Under the pieces are notes generated by a model. That model did no database searches. It saw only the letters and a list, made by a program, of their open reading frames with translations, and had not been told where the DNA came from. From Aliivibrio_A sp016764915 (GTDB taxonomy: Bacteria; Pseudomonadota; Gammaproteobacteria; Enterobacterales; Vibrionaceae): DNA of 64,000 nt. This document shows, in pieces, positions 1-8,343 of the stretch. A program made the translations under genes and the position numbers. The number at the start of each line of letters is the position of its first letter. Within the stretch, counting starts at the first letter, position 1. Location of the stretch: contig OZ245058.1 of the NCBI GenBank assembly GCA_965224595.1, forward strand, positions 930,001 through 994,000. The letters run 5' to 3'.

Positions 1-900
1 GATCATGTGTTTGTTTTTTCCAAGTCCGGTACTTATATTGACGTGTATGGTGGTGCAGAGAACGCTACAGGGTTTGATTGTAAATCATTCATTGGTAAAA
101 CGTTATATGATGTCGCTCCACCCGAAATGGCAGAAGAATTTCACTCGCATATATTGATGGCGCTTCGTACCAACAAAACACAAGTGGTTAAATATAAGTT
201 CGATAAACAAGATATGATTGATTTGCCAGATCATGTTCCCGTTCCTCAAGAGATTTGGTTTGAGGGAATCATTACCCCGCTGCCAATTACCGAAAATGGT
301 GAGCGCACGGTTGTGTGGATGGCAAGAAATATCACTAAGCAATATAAATTGGAGCAGCGTCTTAAACAGTTGTCTGAAATAGATGATTTAACGGGTGTCT
401 TTAATAGGCGGGCTTTCACACAAACCCTAAGAGAAACAGTCAAAGAGTATCAACTAACTGGACGAACATTTTCGGTGCTGATGCTTGATATCGACCGATT
501 CAAAAACGTCAATGATACGTTTGGTCATTCCTATGGTGATGAAGTTATTCAACATACTGCAAATCTTGTCGCTAATGTACTTAGGCAATCAGATTGTTTT
601 GGGAGAATTGGGGGAGAGGAGTTTGCTGCAATTCTCTTCGATACAGAATTAGAAGATGCTATTACGGTATCTGAAAAGCTTAGATTTGCTGTAGAGCAAA
701 GTCTTTTTCATGTAGAAAATCAAGATATAAAGTTAACGATAAGCATCGGTGTAACACAAGTTAACAAGTTTGACACTGACATAAAAAATCTCATGTCCAG
801 AGCGGATAAAGCGATGTATTTATCAAAGAATACCGGGAGAAATAAGGTAAGTCACTATGACGAAAAGGTAGAGCAATTAACTGAATTGAAAGAGAGCTAA
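1..900 (+). CDS. PAS-GGDEF diguanylate cyclase (5' partial)
   Basis: Predicted diguanylate cyclase that makes cyclic di-GMP from two GTP. The reading frame is open to the first base of the window, and the visible part begins inside a PAS fold, so the true start lies upstream; the GTG at 7 is not a convincing start. The PAS-like segment is followed by a linker and a GGDEF domain beginning with the DDLTGVFNRRAF signature. The catalytic loop is GGEEF (610-624), an active variant. An RxxD product-inhibition site, RQSD at 583-594, lies five residues before it, so feedback by c-di-GMP is expected. The stop codon overlaps the start of the next gene by one base (TAATG), so the two are probably translationally coupled. 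No membrane segment is visible in the portion present. Confidence 0.93.
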   Translation, partial: DHVFVFSKSGTYIDVYGGAENATGFDCKSFIGKTLYDVAPPEMAEEFHSHILMALRTNKTQVVKYKFDKQDMIDLPDHVPVPQEIWFEGIITPLPITENGERTVVWMARNITKQYKLEQRLKQLSEIDDLTGVFNRRAFTQTLRETVKEYQLTGRTFSVLMLDIDRFKNVNDTFGHSYGDEVIQHTANLVANVLRQSDCFGRIGGEEFAAILFDTELEDAITVSEKLRFAVEQSLFHVENQDIKLTISIGVTQVNKFDTDIKNLMSRADKAMYLSKNTGRNKVSHYDEKVEQLTELKES

Positions 901-2090
901 TGAGTATACAGAAGACAAAGGGTTTCAACCTTTCTTTAATTCGGGGGCCGTTTCAAAACAACGGTGCCACTCCGTGGTACTGCGAATTAGGTCTTGGTAC
1001 ACCAAGTCAAAAGCTAAAGTTCTGTTTTGATACTGGCAGTAATTTTAATTGGGTAACCTCAAGTTTATGCGCCGAAGATGGATGCCATCACCACGGAGGT
1101 GGTCGGTTCATTATTCCGGCCTCTTCCTCTTTTATTATGACCAACCCTCATGAGCAACCAGTTAGCTTTGGACCATGGGGTACCATGCAAGTAAAAACAG
1201 GTGAAGATGATTTACTGCTACCTATGCAGCTTAAGCCAAATCAAATCAGAACTGACCTTTTTGTCGCATCGGAATACACTGGCTCTCAATTTGAAGAGCT
1301 TAATTGGGATGGCGGAATAGGCATTCCAAGTAGTCAGACGGTATTGCCTATGCCCATGAGTACACCAAGTCCATTTAGGGCTCACTATTTGGCCAATGAC
1401 GAGTACTCTCAGTTTCACTTTTTCTTACAATTGATAGAAAAACAACTTATTTGTCGTAACGCCCCATATGTATCGTTTTTAACAGAGTCCACCACCAAAT
1501 ATGGTGAAGGAGGAACGGTTGGATTCGGTGTGTTGGATGACGCCTATGCAGCTTCTCTTGAGTACATCTTTATGCCGTGGTCGCTCTACCAAGAAAGCGC
1601 GAGTTATCTTTGGAGTACAGCTGGAGCTGCTGTGAAAGTTGACGGGATGGATGTTGGCGAAGATATGTTTTTCACATTAGATAGTGGTTCATCGCAATTC
1701 AAAGGCGATAACACTGTATTAACGAACTTGTATAACTTAACGATGGACAACGATCCGGTGGTGGCTATTTCATTAAGAAGCCCTACTGGAGAAGAATATG
1801 GACTAATAGAAGTAACCAGTGATATTTATCGATGTAAAATAGAAGCCGGTAAGAAAGAGGGACAAGTATTATCTCAGTTTCAAGGGCTTGAAGGCGCGGA
1901 TAAAATGCTATTGGTTGGATCTGTCATAATGGACCATCTCTATACCGTTTACGAGTATGAAGTTCTATCAGGCACAAACATAAGCCCAAAAGGAGTGTGG
2001 ATATTCAATAAACTTGACGGACCTAAGATTATTAAGACGATTCAAAATGAGCCTGCGACACTGTTTACTAACCCAGCAAAAGGAAAGTGA
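900..2090 (+). CDS. Bacterial pepsin-like aspartic protease (family A1)
   Basis: Predicted bilobed aspartic endopeptidase of the pepsin family, which is rare in bacteria (the shewasins of Shewanella are the characterised examples). Two catalytic motifs are visible: FDTGSNFNWV with Asp44-Thr-Gly-Ser, and LDSGSS with Asp261-Ser-Gly-Ser. The 217-residue spacing fits a two-lobed enzyme rather than a retropepsin. A pepsin-like DGGIGIP segment (residues 137-143) matches the family's DGILGL, and GGTVGFG matches its GGxxxFG. The flap tyrosine (Tyr75 of pepsin) appears to be Phe90 in SFGPWG. No signal peptide or propeptide is evident, so it is probably cytoplasmic and made without a zymogen stage, as reported for shewasin D. 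It starts on the ATG that overlaps the cyclase stop. Substrate unknown. Confidence 0.85.
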   Translation: MSIQKTKGFNLSLIRGPFQNNGATPWYCELGLGTPSQKLKFCFDTGSNFNWVTSSLCAEDGCHHHGGGRFIIPASSSFIMTNPHEQPVSFGPWGTMQVKTGEDDLLLPMQLKPNQIRTDLFVASEYTGSQFEELNWDGGIGIPSSQTVLPMPMSTPSPFRAHYLANDEYSQFHFFLQLIEKQLICRNAPYVSFLTESTTKYGEGGTVGFGVLDDAYAASLEYIFMPWSLYQESASYLWSTAGAAVKVDGMDVGEDMFFTLDSGSSQFKGDNTVLTNLYNLTMDNDPVVAISLRSPTGEEYGLIEVTSDIYRCKIEAGKKEGQVLSQFQGLEGADKMLLVGSVIMDHLYTVYEYEVLSGTNISPKGVWIFNKLDGPKIIKTIQNEPATLFTNPAKGK

Positions 2091-2100
2091 AAAGGACAAT

Positions 2101-3370
2101 AGGGACAGACGTCCTAATAAAGATTAAATCCAATCAGTATCGACAGGCCAACATTTGAATGCTTGGTAACGATTGACTACTAAAAACCCGCAGCTTTCGT
2201 TCTTCAGGTGTGTTGAGTGTATGTTGCGAAGTGTATTTACGCGGCAGCGGTGATTTTAATCCCTGTGGAACGTATTCGATTCAATTTATGGATGGCGTGA
2301 GAATAAGATTTTACCTCTCCAACTATGCTGGCTCGATTTTGTTCAAGAGTGGTGCAGAGTTTGATCCACTCTTTATGTTCAAAGTTCAGTTGTTGTAAAA
2401 TCGGTGGGGCAGAGTCATTAATTGCGCCTCGTTTATTAGGTCTCAACTGTTTTCCGCTCCAATCAACAAGCTCTAGATAATCATCCAATCTAAAGGGGAT
2501 ACCTTTAATCATCTCGTTGGTTGGGTTACCAATAAAGGGATGCAGGCAAGGAGGAGTCATGTTTTTAGATTTAAGGGCCGCTAAACGCTCTTTAACTGAA
2601 GTGAAGTGTGAGGTTTCAAGAGAGTCTGCCATGTTCGCTCGAACCGGGTTTAAATCCACATAAACCATCGCTGTTAATAGTGCTTTTTCATCAAGCAGGG
2701 CTTGGCTTTTAAAACGCCCTTCCCAGAAATGGCCTGTACAGTCATCCTCTTTATTCGCCAGTCTCGCGATGGTTTGATTGAGGATTTTCATGAACCAACT
2801 GATACTAGATAACCGTTCGCGCCACTCTGAGATGATGTGCTGGCAAATCTCTTTGGTTCCGCGGTGAGTGTCTTGCTGCGTCAGGTAGCGATGAATCAAT
2901 ACGGGCATCTCATGCATTGAACACCAACGTTCTACAACTTCCTGCTCCGATAGAATTTTAACGCCATCACAATCAATACTAAGTACCAAATGGTAGTGGT
3001 TATGCATGATGGCGTAGGCGCAAATATCGATGCAAAACATACCGCTTAGTTCTTTGAGTTTTTCTTCAATCCAACCGCGACGATGCTCATAATTCTGATG
3101 GGTTAGTTCATCAACGCCACACAAATAACTGCGCCGCACGCAGCGAGAGACAATGTGATAGTAGGGCGTTGCTTCTGAGCAGATAAGTTGGCTTCTCGGC
3201 ACGGTCAAAGGGTACACCTCAGGATGGTTGAACATGATTACAGTGTAAGCAGGTTTGCCAAGAAAAAGTACTGGAATTAAAAGACTTGCGAGTGAGTGAA
3301 AGTTGGAATTGTAATCGATGAAAATAGTGAAGTTAAAAGTGTGAGAGCGGAGCTTAAAGTGTATGTCCCT
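2101..3370. mobile_element. RAYT-type transposable element with short inverted ends
   Basis: The transposase gene is enclosed by short inverted ends: AGGGACAGAC at 2101-2110 and its near reverse complement GTATGTCCCT at 3361-3370 (9 of 10 match). The left end continues into GTCCT, so AGGGAC-agac-GTCCT can fold into a small hairpin, as expected for single-stranded HUH transposition. A Fic gene remnant begins immediately to the right. Boundaries are inferred from the repeats only; no target duplication is expected for this class. Confidence 0.6.
2237..3235 (-). CDS. REP-associated tyrosine transposase (Y1/HUH family)
   Basis: Predicted HUH endonuclease/transposase of the IS200-like Y1 family, in the long form (332 residues) common in Vibrio and Shewanella. 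The HUH motif is visible as HNHYHLVL, with metal-binding histidines at residues 80 and 82. The C-terminal half has the familiar FWEGRFKSQALLDE and YVDLNPVRANMADS segments, the latter carrying the likely nucleophilic tyrosine region. It would cut single-stranded DNA hairpins and covalently join the 5' phosphate. It sits alone between short inverted ends. The frame is intact, so it may be functional. The opposite-strand frame at 2210-2398 is a shadow. Confidence 0.88.
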   Translation of the reverse strand: MFNHPEVYPLTVPRSQLICSEATPYYHIVSRCVRRSYLCGVDELTHQNYEHRRGWIEEKLKELSGMFCIDICAYAIMHNHYHLVLSIDCDGVKILSEQEVVERWCSMHEMPVLIHRYLTQQDTHRGTKEICQHIISEWRERLSSISWFMKILNQTIARLANKEDDCTGHFWEGRFKSQALLDEKALLTAMVYVDLNPVRANMADSLETSHFTSVKERLAALKSKNMTPPCLHPFIGNPTNEMIKGIPFRLDDYLELVDWSGKQLRPNKRGAINDSAPPILQQLNFEHKEWIKLCTTLEQNRASIVGEVKSYSHAIHKLNRIRSTGIKITAAA

Positions 3371-3380
3371 GTAAAATTCA

Positions 3381-3572
3381 CGTGAAGGTAATGGTCGAGC
3401 TCAACGTTTACTGTTTGAGCATATTGCGATTAACTGTGGTTATAATATTAATTTTTCAGGTAATAGTTCTGAACAATGGCTTGTTGCAAATATCCAGGCT
3501 TATTACTGTAATTATGTGCCAATGAAAGAGCTGTTTTCTGTTTGTGTAACTAAAGCTGAAAAGCGCAGTTAA
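3381..3572 (+). pseudogene. Fic family protein, 3' remnant
   Basis: Translating from 3381 gives REGNGRAQRLLFEHIA, the core of the Fic motif (HPFxxGNGRxxR) minus its leading histidine, followed by about 50 more residues to a TAA at 3570. Fic enzymes transfer AMP or related groups to target proteins using that histidine. In this frame a TAA occurs just upstream and no other part of the gene is present; the neighbouring RAYT element ends about 10 bp away. A TTC codon followed by one extra base before the CGT suggests a small indel at the junction. Read as a dead 3' fragment, probably of a once complete fic gene or toxin module disrupted or replaced by the element. Confidence 0.75.
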
Positions 3573-3769
3573 CCGATAAGAATAGGTGTCACACAGTCAA
3601 TACCTGATCACTGAGGCTGCAGTTGTAATGATTATCGCAATAACGAGCATACACTTTCTTAATCCCTCTGAACTCTGAATCTTAAACAATTCCCCATTCC
3701 TAGTGTTATGCCCACTTTATAAATTCATGCCAGTGCTATAGTAAAATCAACATCACTAGGAGGTGACTT

Positions 3770-5167
3770 ATGACGATTATTCAGTCATTTGGTGCAGCAG
3801 AGACGGTTACGGGTTCTTGCCACTTTTTACAGCTAAAAGATGGGCCGAATATTCTTATCGATTGCGGTTTTTTTCAGGGCGAAAGCGAAGAGCAAACCTA
3901 TGCACCTTTTGATTTCGACCCGAATGATGTTGATATTGTATTGCTCACTCACGCCCATTTAGATCATGTTGGACGGGTGCCTAAATTGGTAAAAGAGGGG
4001 TTTGACGGTAAAATTGTTGCTCTTCGTGCCACCATGGATCTGGCAGAAGTGATATTAATGGACAGTGCAAAAATTGCCGAAGAGGATCATAAAACCGCAC
4101 TGAAAAAAGCGAAACGCACCGGAAACGAGAAGCAGGTCCCACCTCCTATCTACAGCAGTAACGATGCCAAAGCGGTGTTTGATTTAATTGTTCAATACGC
4201 GGAATACAATAAAGCGATTCAGCTTACTCCCAATGTAAAGGTCACTTTTCGAAACGCGGGACACATTCTTGGGTCTGCCACTATTCAACTGGATATAAAA
4301 GAGGAGGGGAGTACAAAAATTGTGGTGTTTAGTGGGGATCTTGGCAGCCGCCGTGACATCATTATGACCCCACCATCTTTTGTGAAAAAAGCCAATGCAC
4401 TCTATATTGAATCGACCTACGGAGACAGCCTCCATTGCCCGTTAAAAGAGAGCATTGATCAGTTCAAAGAGATTGTTGTCAATACATTAGCCAGCCAAGG
4501 CAATGTGCTGATTCCCTCTTTTGCTATTGAGCGGACGCAGGAGATCTTATTACTGCTAAAACAGATGTATTACGACAAAGAGTTACCGGTGTGCAAGGTT
4601 TACTTAGACTCACCGATGGCAATACGCGCTACCCAGATCTACAACAACTATCATGCGGAATTAAATGCATTTGCCAATAAGCTGTCGTTACGTGACGGTA
4701 CGGTTTTTGAGTTCCCATATCTGCAATACTCTCTTAAAGGCAAAGATTCGATGCGCATTAATGAGCAAGAGAGTGGTTGCATTATTATTGCAGGCAGTGG
4801 GATGTGTACCGGGGGGCGGATTTTACATCATTTTAAGCACCGTCTATGGGATGAGCGTAACAGTGTTATCTTTGCTGGTTATCAGGTGAAAGGTACATTA
4901 GGACGACAGATGATAGACGGGGCTAAGTCTATCCAGCTCTATCATGAAACCATTAATATTAACGCGAAGATTCACATGCTCAACGGATTTTCAGCTCATG
5001 CCGACCAAAGTGATTTGCTGGCTTGGATGGCGGAGTTCGAGCAACTTGAGAACATCTATCTCATTCACGGCGAACCTGACTCACAAGCTGTTTTTAAACA
5101 GGTGATAAAAGAGCAGCTGCATAAAACGGCTCATGTGGTGAAATATGCCGAAGAGATTGCGGTGTAG
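3770..5167 (+). CDS. Beta-CASP metallo-beta-lactamase fold RNase-like protein
   Basis: Predicted zinc-dependent nuclease of the MBL/beta-CASP group (CPSF73-like). The metal-binding motif THAHLDHVGR is at residues 60-69. Downstream markers are NAGHILGSA (third metal ligand), GDLGS, the beta-CASP region around ESTYGD, GSGMCTGGRILHH, and the C-terminal RMMBL segment with FSAHADQ. Its length (465 residues) matches the bacterial family, whose members are inferred RNA-processing enzymes; substrate specificity is not known. A strong ribosome binding site AGGAGGTGA lies just before the ATG. Stands alone, with an AT-rich region after it. Confidence 0.9.
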   Translation: MTIIQSFGAAETVTGSCHFLQLKDGPNILIDCGFFQGESEEQTYAPFDFDPNDVDIVLLTHAHLDHVGRVPKLVKEGFDGKIVALRATMDLAEVILMDSAKIAEEDHKTALKKAKRTGNEKQVPPPIYSSNDAKAVFDLIVQYAEYNKAIQLTPNVKVTFRNAGHILGSATIQLDIKEEGSTKIVVFSGDLGSRRDIIMTPPSFVKKANALYIESTYGDSLHCPLKESIDQFKEIVVNTLASQGNVLIPSFAIERTQEILLLLKQMYYDKELPVCKVYLDSPMAIRATQIYNNYHAELNAFANKLSLRDGTVFEFPYLQYSLKGKDSMRINEQESGCIIIAGSGMCTGGRILHHFKHRLWDERNSVIFAGYQVKGTLGRQMIDGAKSIQLYHETININAKIHMLNGFSAHADQSDLLAWMAEFEQLENIYLIHGEPDSQAVFKQVIKEQLHKTAHVVKYAEEIAV

Positions 5168-5176
5168 ACAATTTAA

Positions 5177-5211
5177 CATCAGCGTTTTAACTTTTTGTTA
5201 AGGTGCTGATG
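5177..5211. terminator. Stem-loop after the beta-CASP gene
   Basis: CATCAGC (5177-5183) pairs with GCTGATG (5205-5211), with an inner TTAAC/GTTAA pairing around a T-rich loop. It starts 10 bases after the stop codon. There is no T tract after it on the plus strand, so it may be a weak terminator or an mRNA 3' end stabiliser rather than a classic intrinsic terminator. Confidence 0.45.
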
Positions 5212-5701
5212 TCGTCGTTGAGCGCTATTCTCTTAATCATTGTTCTAAAATTTATAAGATCAACATCACTAAACGTAATCTGTCTGATTTTTATAGGGAA
5301 TTATAGCAGTTCTCATGAAAACAATATAATGACATTTTAAATACCTTATTAAATAGATCTTAAGGAGAAAGACAATAAGGAAGCTCTGTTACTAATAATT
5401 ATATTAATAAGGATTCTTCCTGATGGTTTTTTGAATATTCTCATGCAATGTGAGTAATCATATCTATAATTACCGATGAACATATAAAGCGATGTTTGGT
5501 TTATCGTTAATATAAATGCCACATATTCATATTTTCATTGCCGACCTCAATTACATTTTTTGTAATCGATTGTAAATAAAGGTTATAATGGTTAATTATG
5601 AACGGACTACCTTATATTTGACTAATGATAAATCAGAGTGAGGATAGCGATAATATAGCCATTATATTATTGCAAATCAGTTTATAATTAGGAAATACAG
5701 T
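5212..5701. other. AT-rich intergenic region without a visible gene
   Basis: About 490 bases of strongly AT-rich DNA with no credible reading frame. It probably carries the promoter of the following secreted coiled-coil gene, whose ribosome binding site is TAGGAAA just before 5702. The base composition is lower in GC than the neighbouring genes, which together with the orphan gene that follows hints at acquired DNA. Confidence 0.5.
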
Positions 5702-6829
5702 ATGAAAATCAAAAAGATAATATTAACGTTTGTCATGTCATTATTGATTATGATAGCGCCAATATTTGCAAGTGCGGGTTCGCTTCCTAAAGGGAAACCA
5801 TTTCAAATGCTATCGGAAAGGATTGAATTGAATGATCAGGCCATTCAAGAGCTTAATAATATAACAAGTGAAATACAAAGTGATTTAACAGCACTACAAG
5901 CTGATATTGCAACTAACTCTGCTCGCATTAGTGAAAACGAGTCGGTGATATCAGGGCTATTATTGCAAATAGCTGATTTGGGGACTGATATTGATGCCAA
6001 TCGAATTCAGTTAAACCTCTTAAATAATGAGTTAACTGCTTTAACGGCAACTCATGAAGCCGATCTAGCGGATCTACGAGCAAAAGTCGATCTTGCTGTG
6101 GCTGAAGCTCTACAGGGAAGGAACGAACTGTATCTGCTAATTTCCCAAGTACGTGATGAGATACCAACTTCAACTGAGATCCAACAATTAGTTAACGAGA
6201 ATGCACAAGTACTCAGCTTAGTGACAAAAATTATTGATTTAGAGAATCAAATTAACGCTCTGAATAGTTTGGTTACCACTTTAGAGTCCAATCACGCAGG
6301 GCGTTTGGCTATTGTAGAGAATATATTAAGTGAATTAGATAACCGAGTTGATGTGCTAGAAAGTTACCACACCACAGGTTTAATTCCGGGTAATACGGAT
6401 CTCGTCGTCGCTGCTGAAGGGATAGATGGCACTGGTGTTATTGAGTTTCGATGCGCTGCTTGGGATGGTGACATTTGTACAAATCCACAAGGCAGGGTTC
6501 CTGTCGAAACCGCGAGTGGTTACGTTGAAAACGAAGTGTGGCACAGCATGCCTTATTTTAACGACCCGCATAATCGTATATGCCCCTCTTTTTGTCAGGG
6601 GGCGAGTGCAAATGGTGATGTGGTAAGTTGTGCATCTAATGGAACCCCTGTCGCGGTAACTCCTGGTGGTAACGTTGCCACGGGTTATTCTGCTGGAAAT
6701 ACGGGTTATTTAAGCCCTAACGATTATCGTTGGCGTATCGATTACCCAAGTCAAAATGGTTTCTTTAATATACGATTTGGCAGTTATGGTGTAGGTACGT
6801 CACAATTACAAGTTCAATGTAATTGGTAG
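5702..6829 (+). CDS. Secreted coiled-coil protein with cysteine-containing C-terminal domain
   Basis: No family recognised. A clear Sec signal peptide is present (MKIKK, then a hydrophobic stretch ending near FASAG). Residues about 40-220 are rich in Leu/Ile/Ala/Asn/Glu with regular hydrophobic spacing and no proline stretch, typical of a long coiled coil. The last 150 residues form a different, Gly/Asn/aromatic-rich domain with six cysteines (FRC, DIC, RIC, SFC, VSC, VQC), enough for three disulfides. This stalk-plus-head design resembles trimeric adhesins or fibre tips, but that is inference from shape only. Good RBS TAGGAAA. It lies next to an AT-rich gap and has no operon partner. Confidence 0.75.
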   Translation: MKIKKIILTFVMSLLIMIAPIFASAGSLPKGKPFQMLSERIELNDQAIQELNNITSEIQSDLTALQADIATNSARISENESVISGLLLQIADLGTDIDANRIQLNLLNNELTALTATHEADLADLRAKVDLAVAEALQGRNELYLLISQVRDEIPTSTEIQQLVNENAQVLSLVTKIIDLENQINALNSLVTTLESNHAGRLAIVENILSELDNRVDVLESYHTTGLIPGNTDLVVAAEGIDGTGVIEFRCAAWDGDICTNPQGRVPVETASGYVENEVWHSMPYFNDPHNRICPSFCQGASANGDVVSCASNGTPVAVTPGGNVATGYSAGNTGYLSPNDYRWRIDYPSQNGFFNIRFGSYGVGTSQLQVQCNW

Positions 6830-6957
6830 GAATATTTCATAGCAACAGAGCATGTGGGTTTATAGTCATTATTTGTAGATACTTTAAACAGCTTAGACCT
6901 GTATGTTCTGTCCATATTTACCTTTGTTATTCGGAAGACTTTTCATTCTTAATCCTT

Positions 6958-7440
6958 TTAAAGTGGCTTCAACATCCAAACATCGCAGCTGTTGTGAATG
7001 GTGCCCTCAAGAGGCTTTGGCAGATGCTCAAACCCAAGCTTTTCATATAACCGCACCGCAGAATCCATATTAGATAGGGTATCCAGGTAACATTTGGTGA
7101 ATCCTTGCTGCTTGGCAAACTCTAAACAAGCTAGGGTGAGTCTCTTGCCAAGCCCAAGGCCGCGACTCTGTTCAAGCAAAAAGAGCTTCTTTAGCTCGCA
7201 AGTGGTGTTATCGTCACCAAAAGGTGCCACGCCACAACCGCCAACGACTTTGCCATCTAAAATTGCAACCAGATAGAGGCTATGATTTGCTTGGGTGTAA
7301 TAGTGACTCATGTTTTCAACTTCCGCATCGGAAGGACCAAATCCTTCACCAACCGCGCCATACTCTTTACCCACTTGTTGTATCACTAGGCACAAATCAT
7401 GATCATGTTGTGCAGACACTTCTTCTATTTTAAGGCTCAT
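6958..7440 (-). CDS. GNAT family N-acetyltransferase
   Basis: Predicted acetyl-CoA-dependent N-acetyltransferase of 160 residues, a usual single-domain GNAT length. The acetyl-CoA pyrophosphate loop is visible as EQSRGLGLGKRL (R/QxxGxG/A motif), followed by helix and strand ACLEFAKQQGFTKCYLDT and the C-terminal AVRLYEKLGFEHL motif typical of the family. Substrate cannot be told from sequence. RBS-like AGAGAG precedes the ATG. Single gene transcribed toward the coiled-coil gene. Confidence 0.88.
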   Translation of the reverse strand: MSLKIEEVSAQHDHDLCLVIQQVGKEYGAVGEGFGPSDAEVENMSHYYTQANHSLYLVAILDGKVVGGCGVAPFGDDNTTCELKKLFLLEQSRGLGLGKRLTLACLEFAKQQGFTKCYLDTLSNMDSAVRLYEKLGFEHLPKPLEGTIHNSCDVWMLKPL

Positions 7441-7605
7441 ATCATCTCTCTTACATTCATATATTACGGGTTGTTGTTTGAGTTGAATTGACTATACGAC
7501 ATGAGTTGGATGATAAAAAGTCACATTTATTCAACATCAGTATCATTAAATATCATAGTTGAGAGTGAAGAGGAAGAGCGACCTCATCCAATATAAACAT
7601 CATAC

Positions 7606-8217
7606 TTACTGCGACAATGGCAGTGCCAGTCCAATTAACGTAAATAGACCTCCGCAACCTTTATTAAAGCGTTTTCCACTTCGCTCTAACCATGGGCGAA
7701 TTCGGCTGGCAATGCGCGTGATTAAATACTCCACCAGAAACTCAACCATGGCGAAGGTCGCGGCCATGACGACAAACTGCTCAAATAACGGCCGCGCTGG
7801 GTTGATAAATTGAGGGAGAAAGGCGGTAAAAAACAGCAGCACCTTTGGGTTGGCAACGGCGGCGAGTAGCCCTTGTCTAAACAGAGCAAAATGGCTGATG
7901 AACGCGACTTTTTCTATTGGGTCTAACTGTATTGCTGGCGAACGCCAAATCTGTATGCCCATCCACACCAGATAAGCCCCTCCTAGCCACTTAAATAGAG
8001 TGAGCAAACCTGCCGAACTCAGCAGCAAAGCGCTGATGCCAAACATAGACAAGGCTATCAATATTACAAAGCCGAGTATTCCGCCTCCTATGGTGAAGAG
8101 GGTTTTCTTGTGTCCGTATATTGCACCGTGAGTCAGCACCAGTAATCCGTTGGGTCCTGGAGCGAATGATAAACCAATCACGGCGATGACATAGATGAAC
8201 CAAGTATCTATTGGCAT
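7606..8217 (-). CDS. LysE/RhtB family amino-acid exporter
   Basis: Predicted inner-membrane exporter of amino acids or derivatives. Five to six hydrophobic segments are visible. The N-terminal family signature is present as FAPGPNGLLVLTHGAIYG, and KWLGGAYLVWMGIQIWRS is the typical middle motif. At 203 residues it has the usual length. It is divergent from a GlxA-type AraC regulator 126 bases away, which may control it. The exported substrate cannot be assigned. Confidence 0.9.
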   Translation of the reverse strand: MPIDTWFIYVIAVIGLSFAPGPNGLLVLTHGAIYGHKKTLFTIGGGILGFVILIALSMFGISALLLSSAGLLTLFKWLGGAYLVWMGIQIWRSPAIQLDPIEKVAFISHFALFRQGLLAAVANPKVLLFFTAFLPQFINPARPLFEQFVVMAATFAMVEFLVEYLITRIASRIRPWLERSGKRFNKGCGGLFTLIGLALPLSQ

Positions 8218-8343
8218 GTTGAATCCTACTTCTATTGTTTATTTTAATGAATGACACGATTATAGAGCGGGATCGATGATTGATTAGGGTATTAACTAGA
8301 CGATCTAGGGTAATATTAAGACAAAGACGTGTGGAGATATGCC

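Noticed and set aside
7..900. GTG at base 7 as the true start of the PAS-GGDEF gene
   Set aside because: The frame is open to the window edge and the PAS domain is already under way; the start is outside the window.
2210..2398. 62-codon frame on the plus strand
   Set aside because: Shadow of the RAYT transposase on the other strand.
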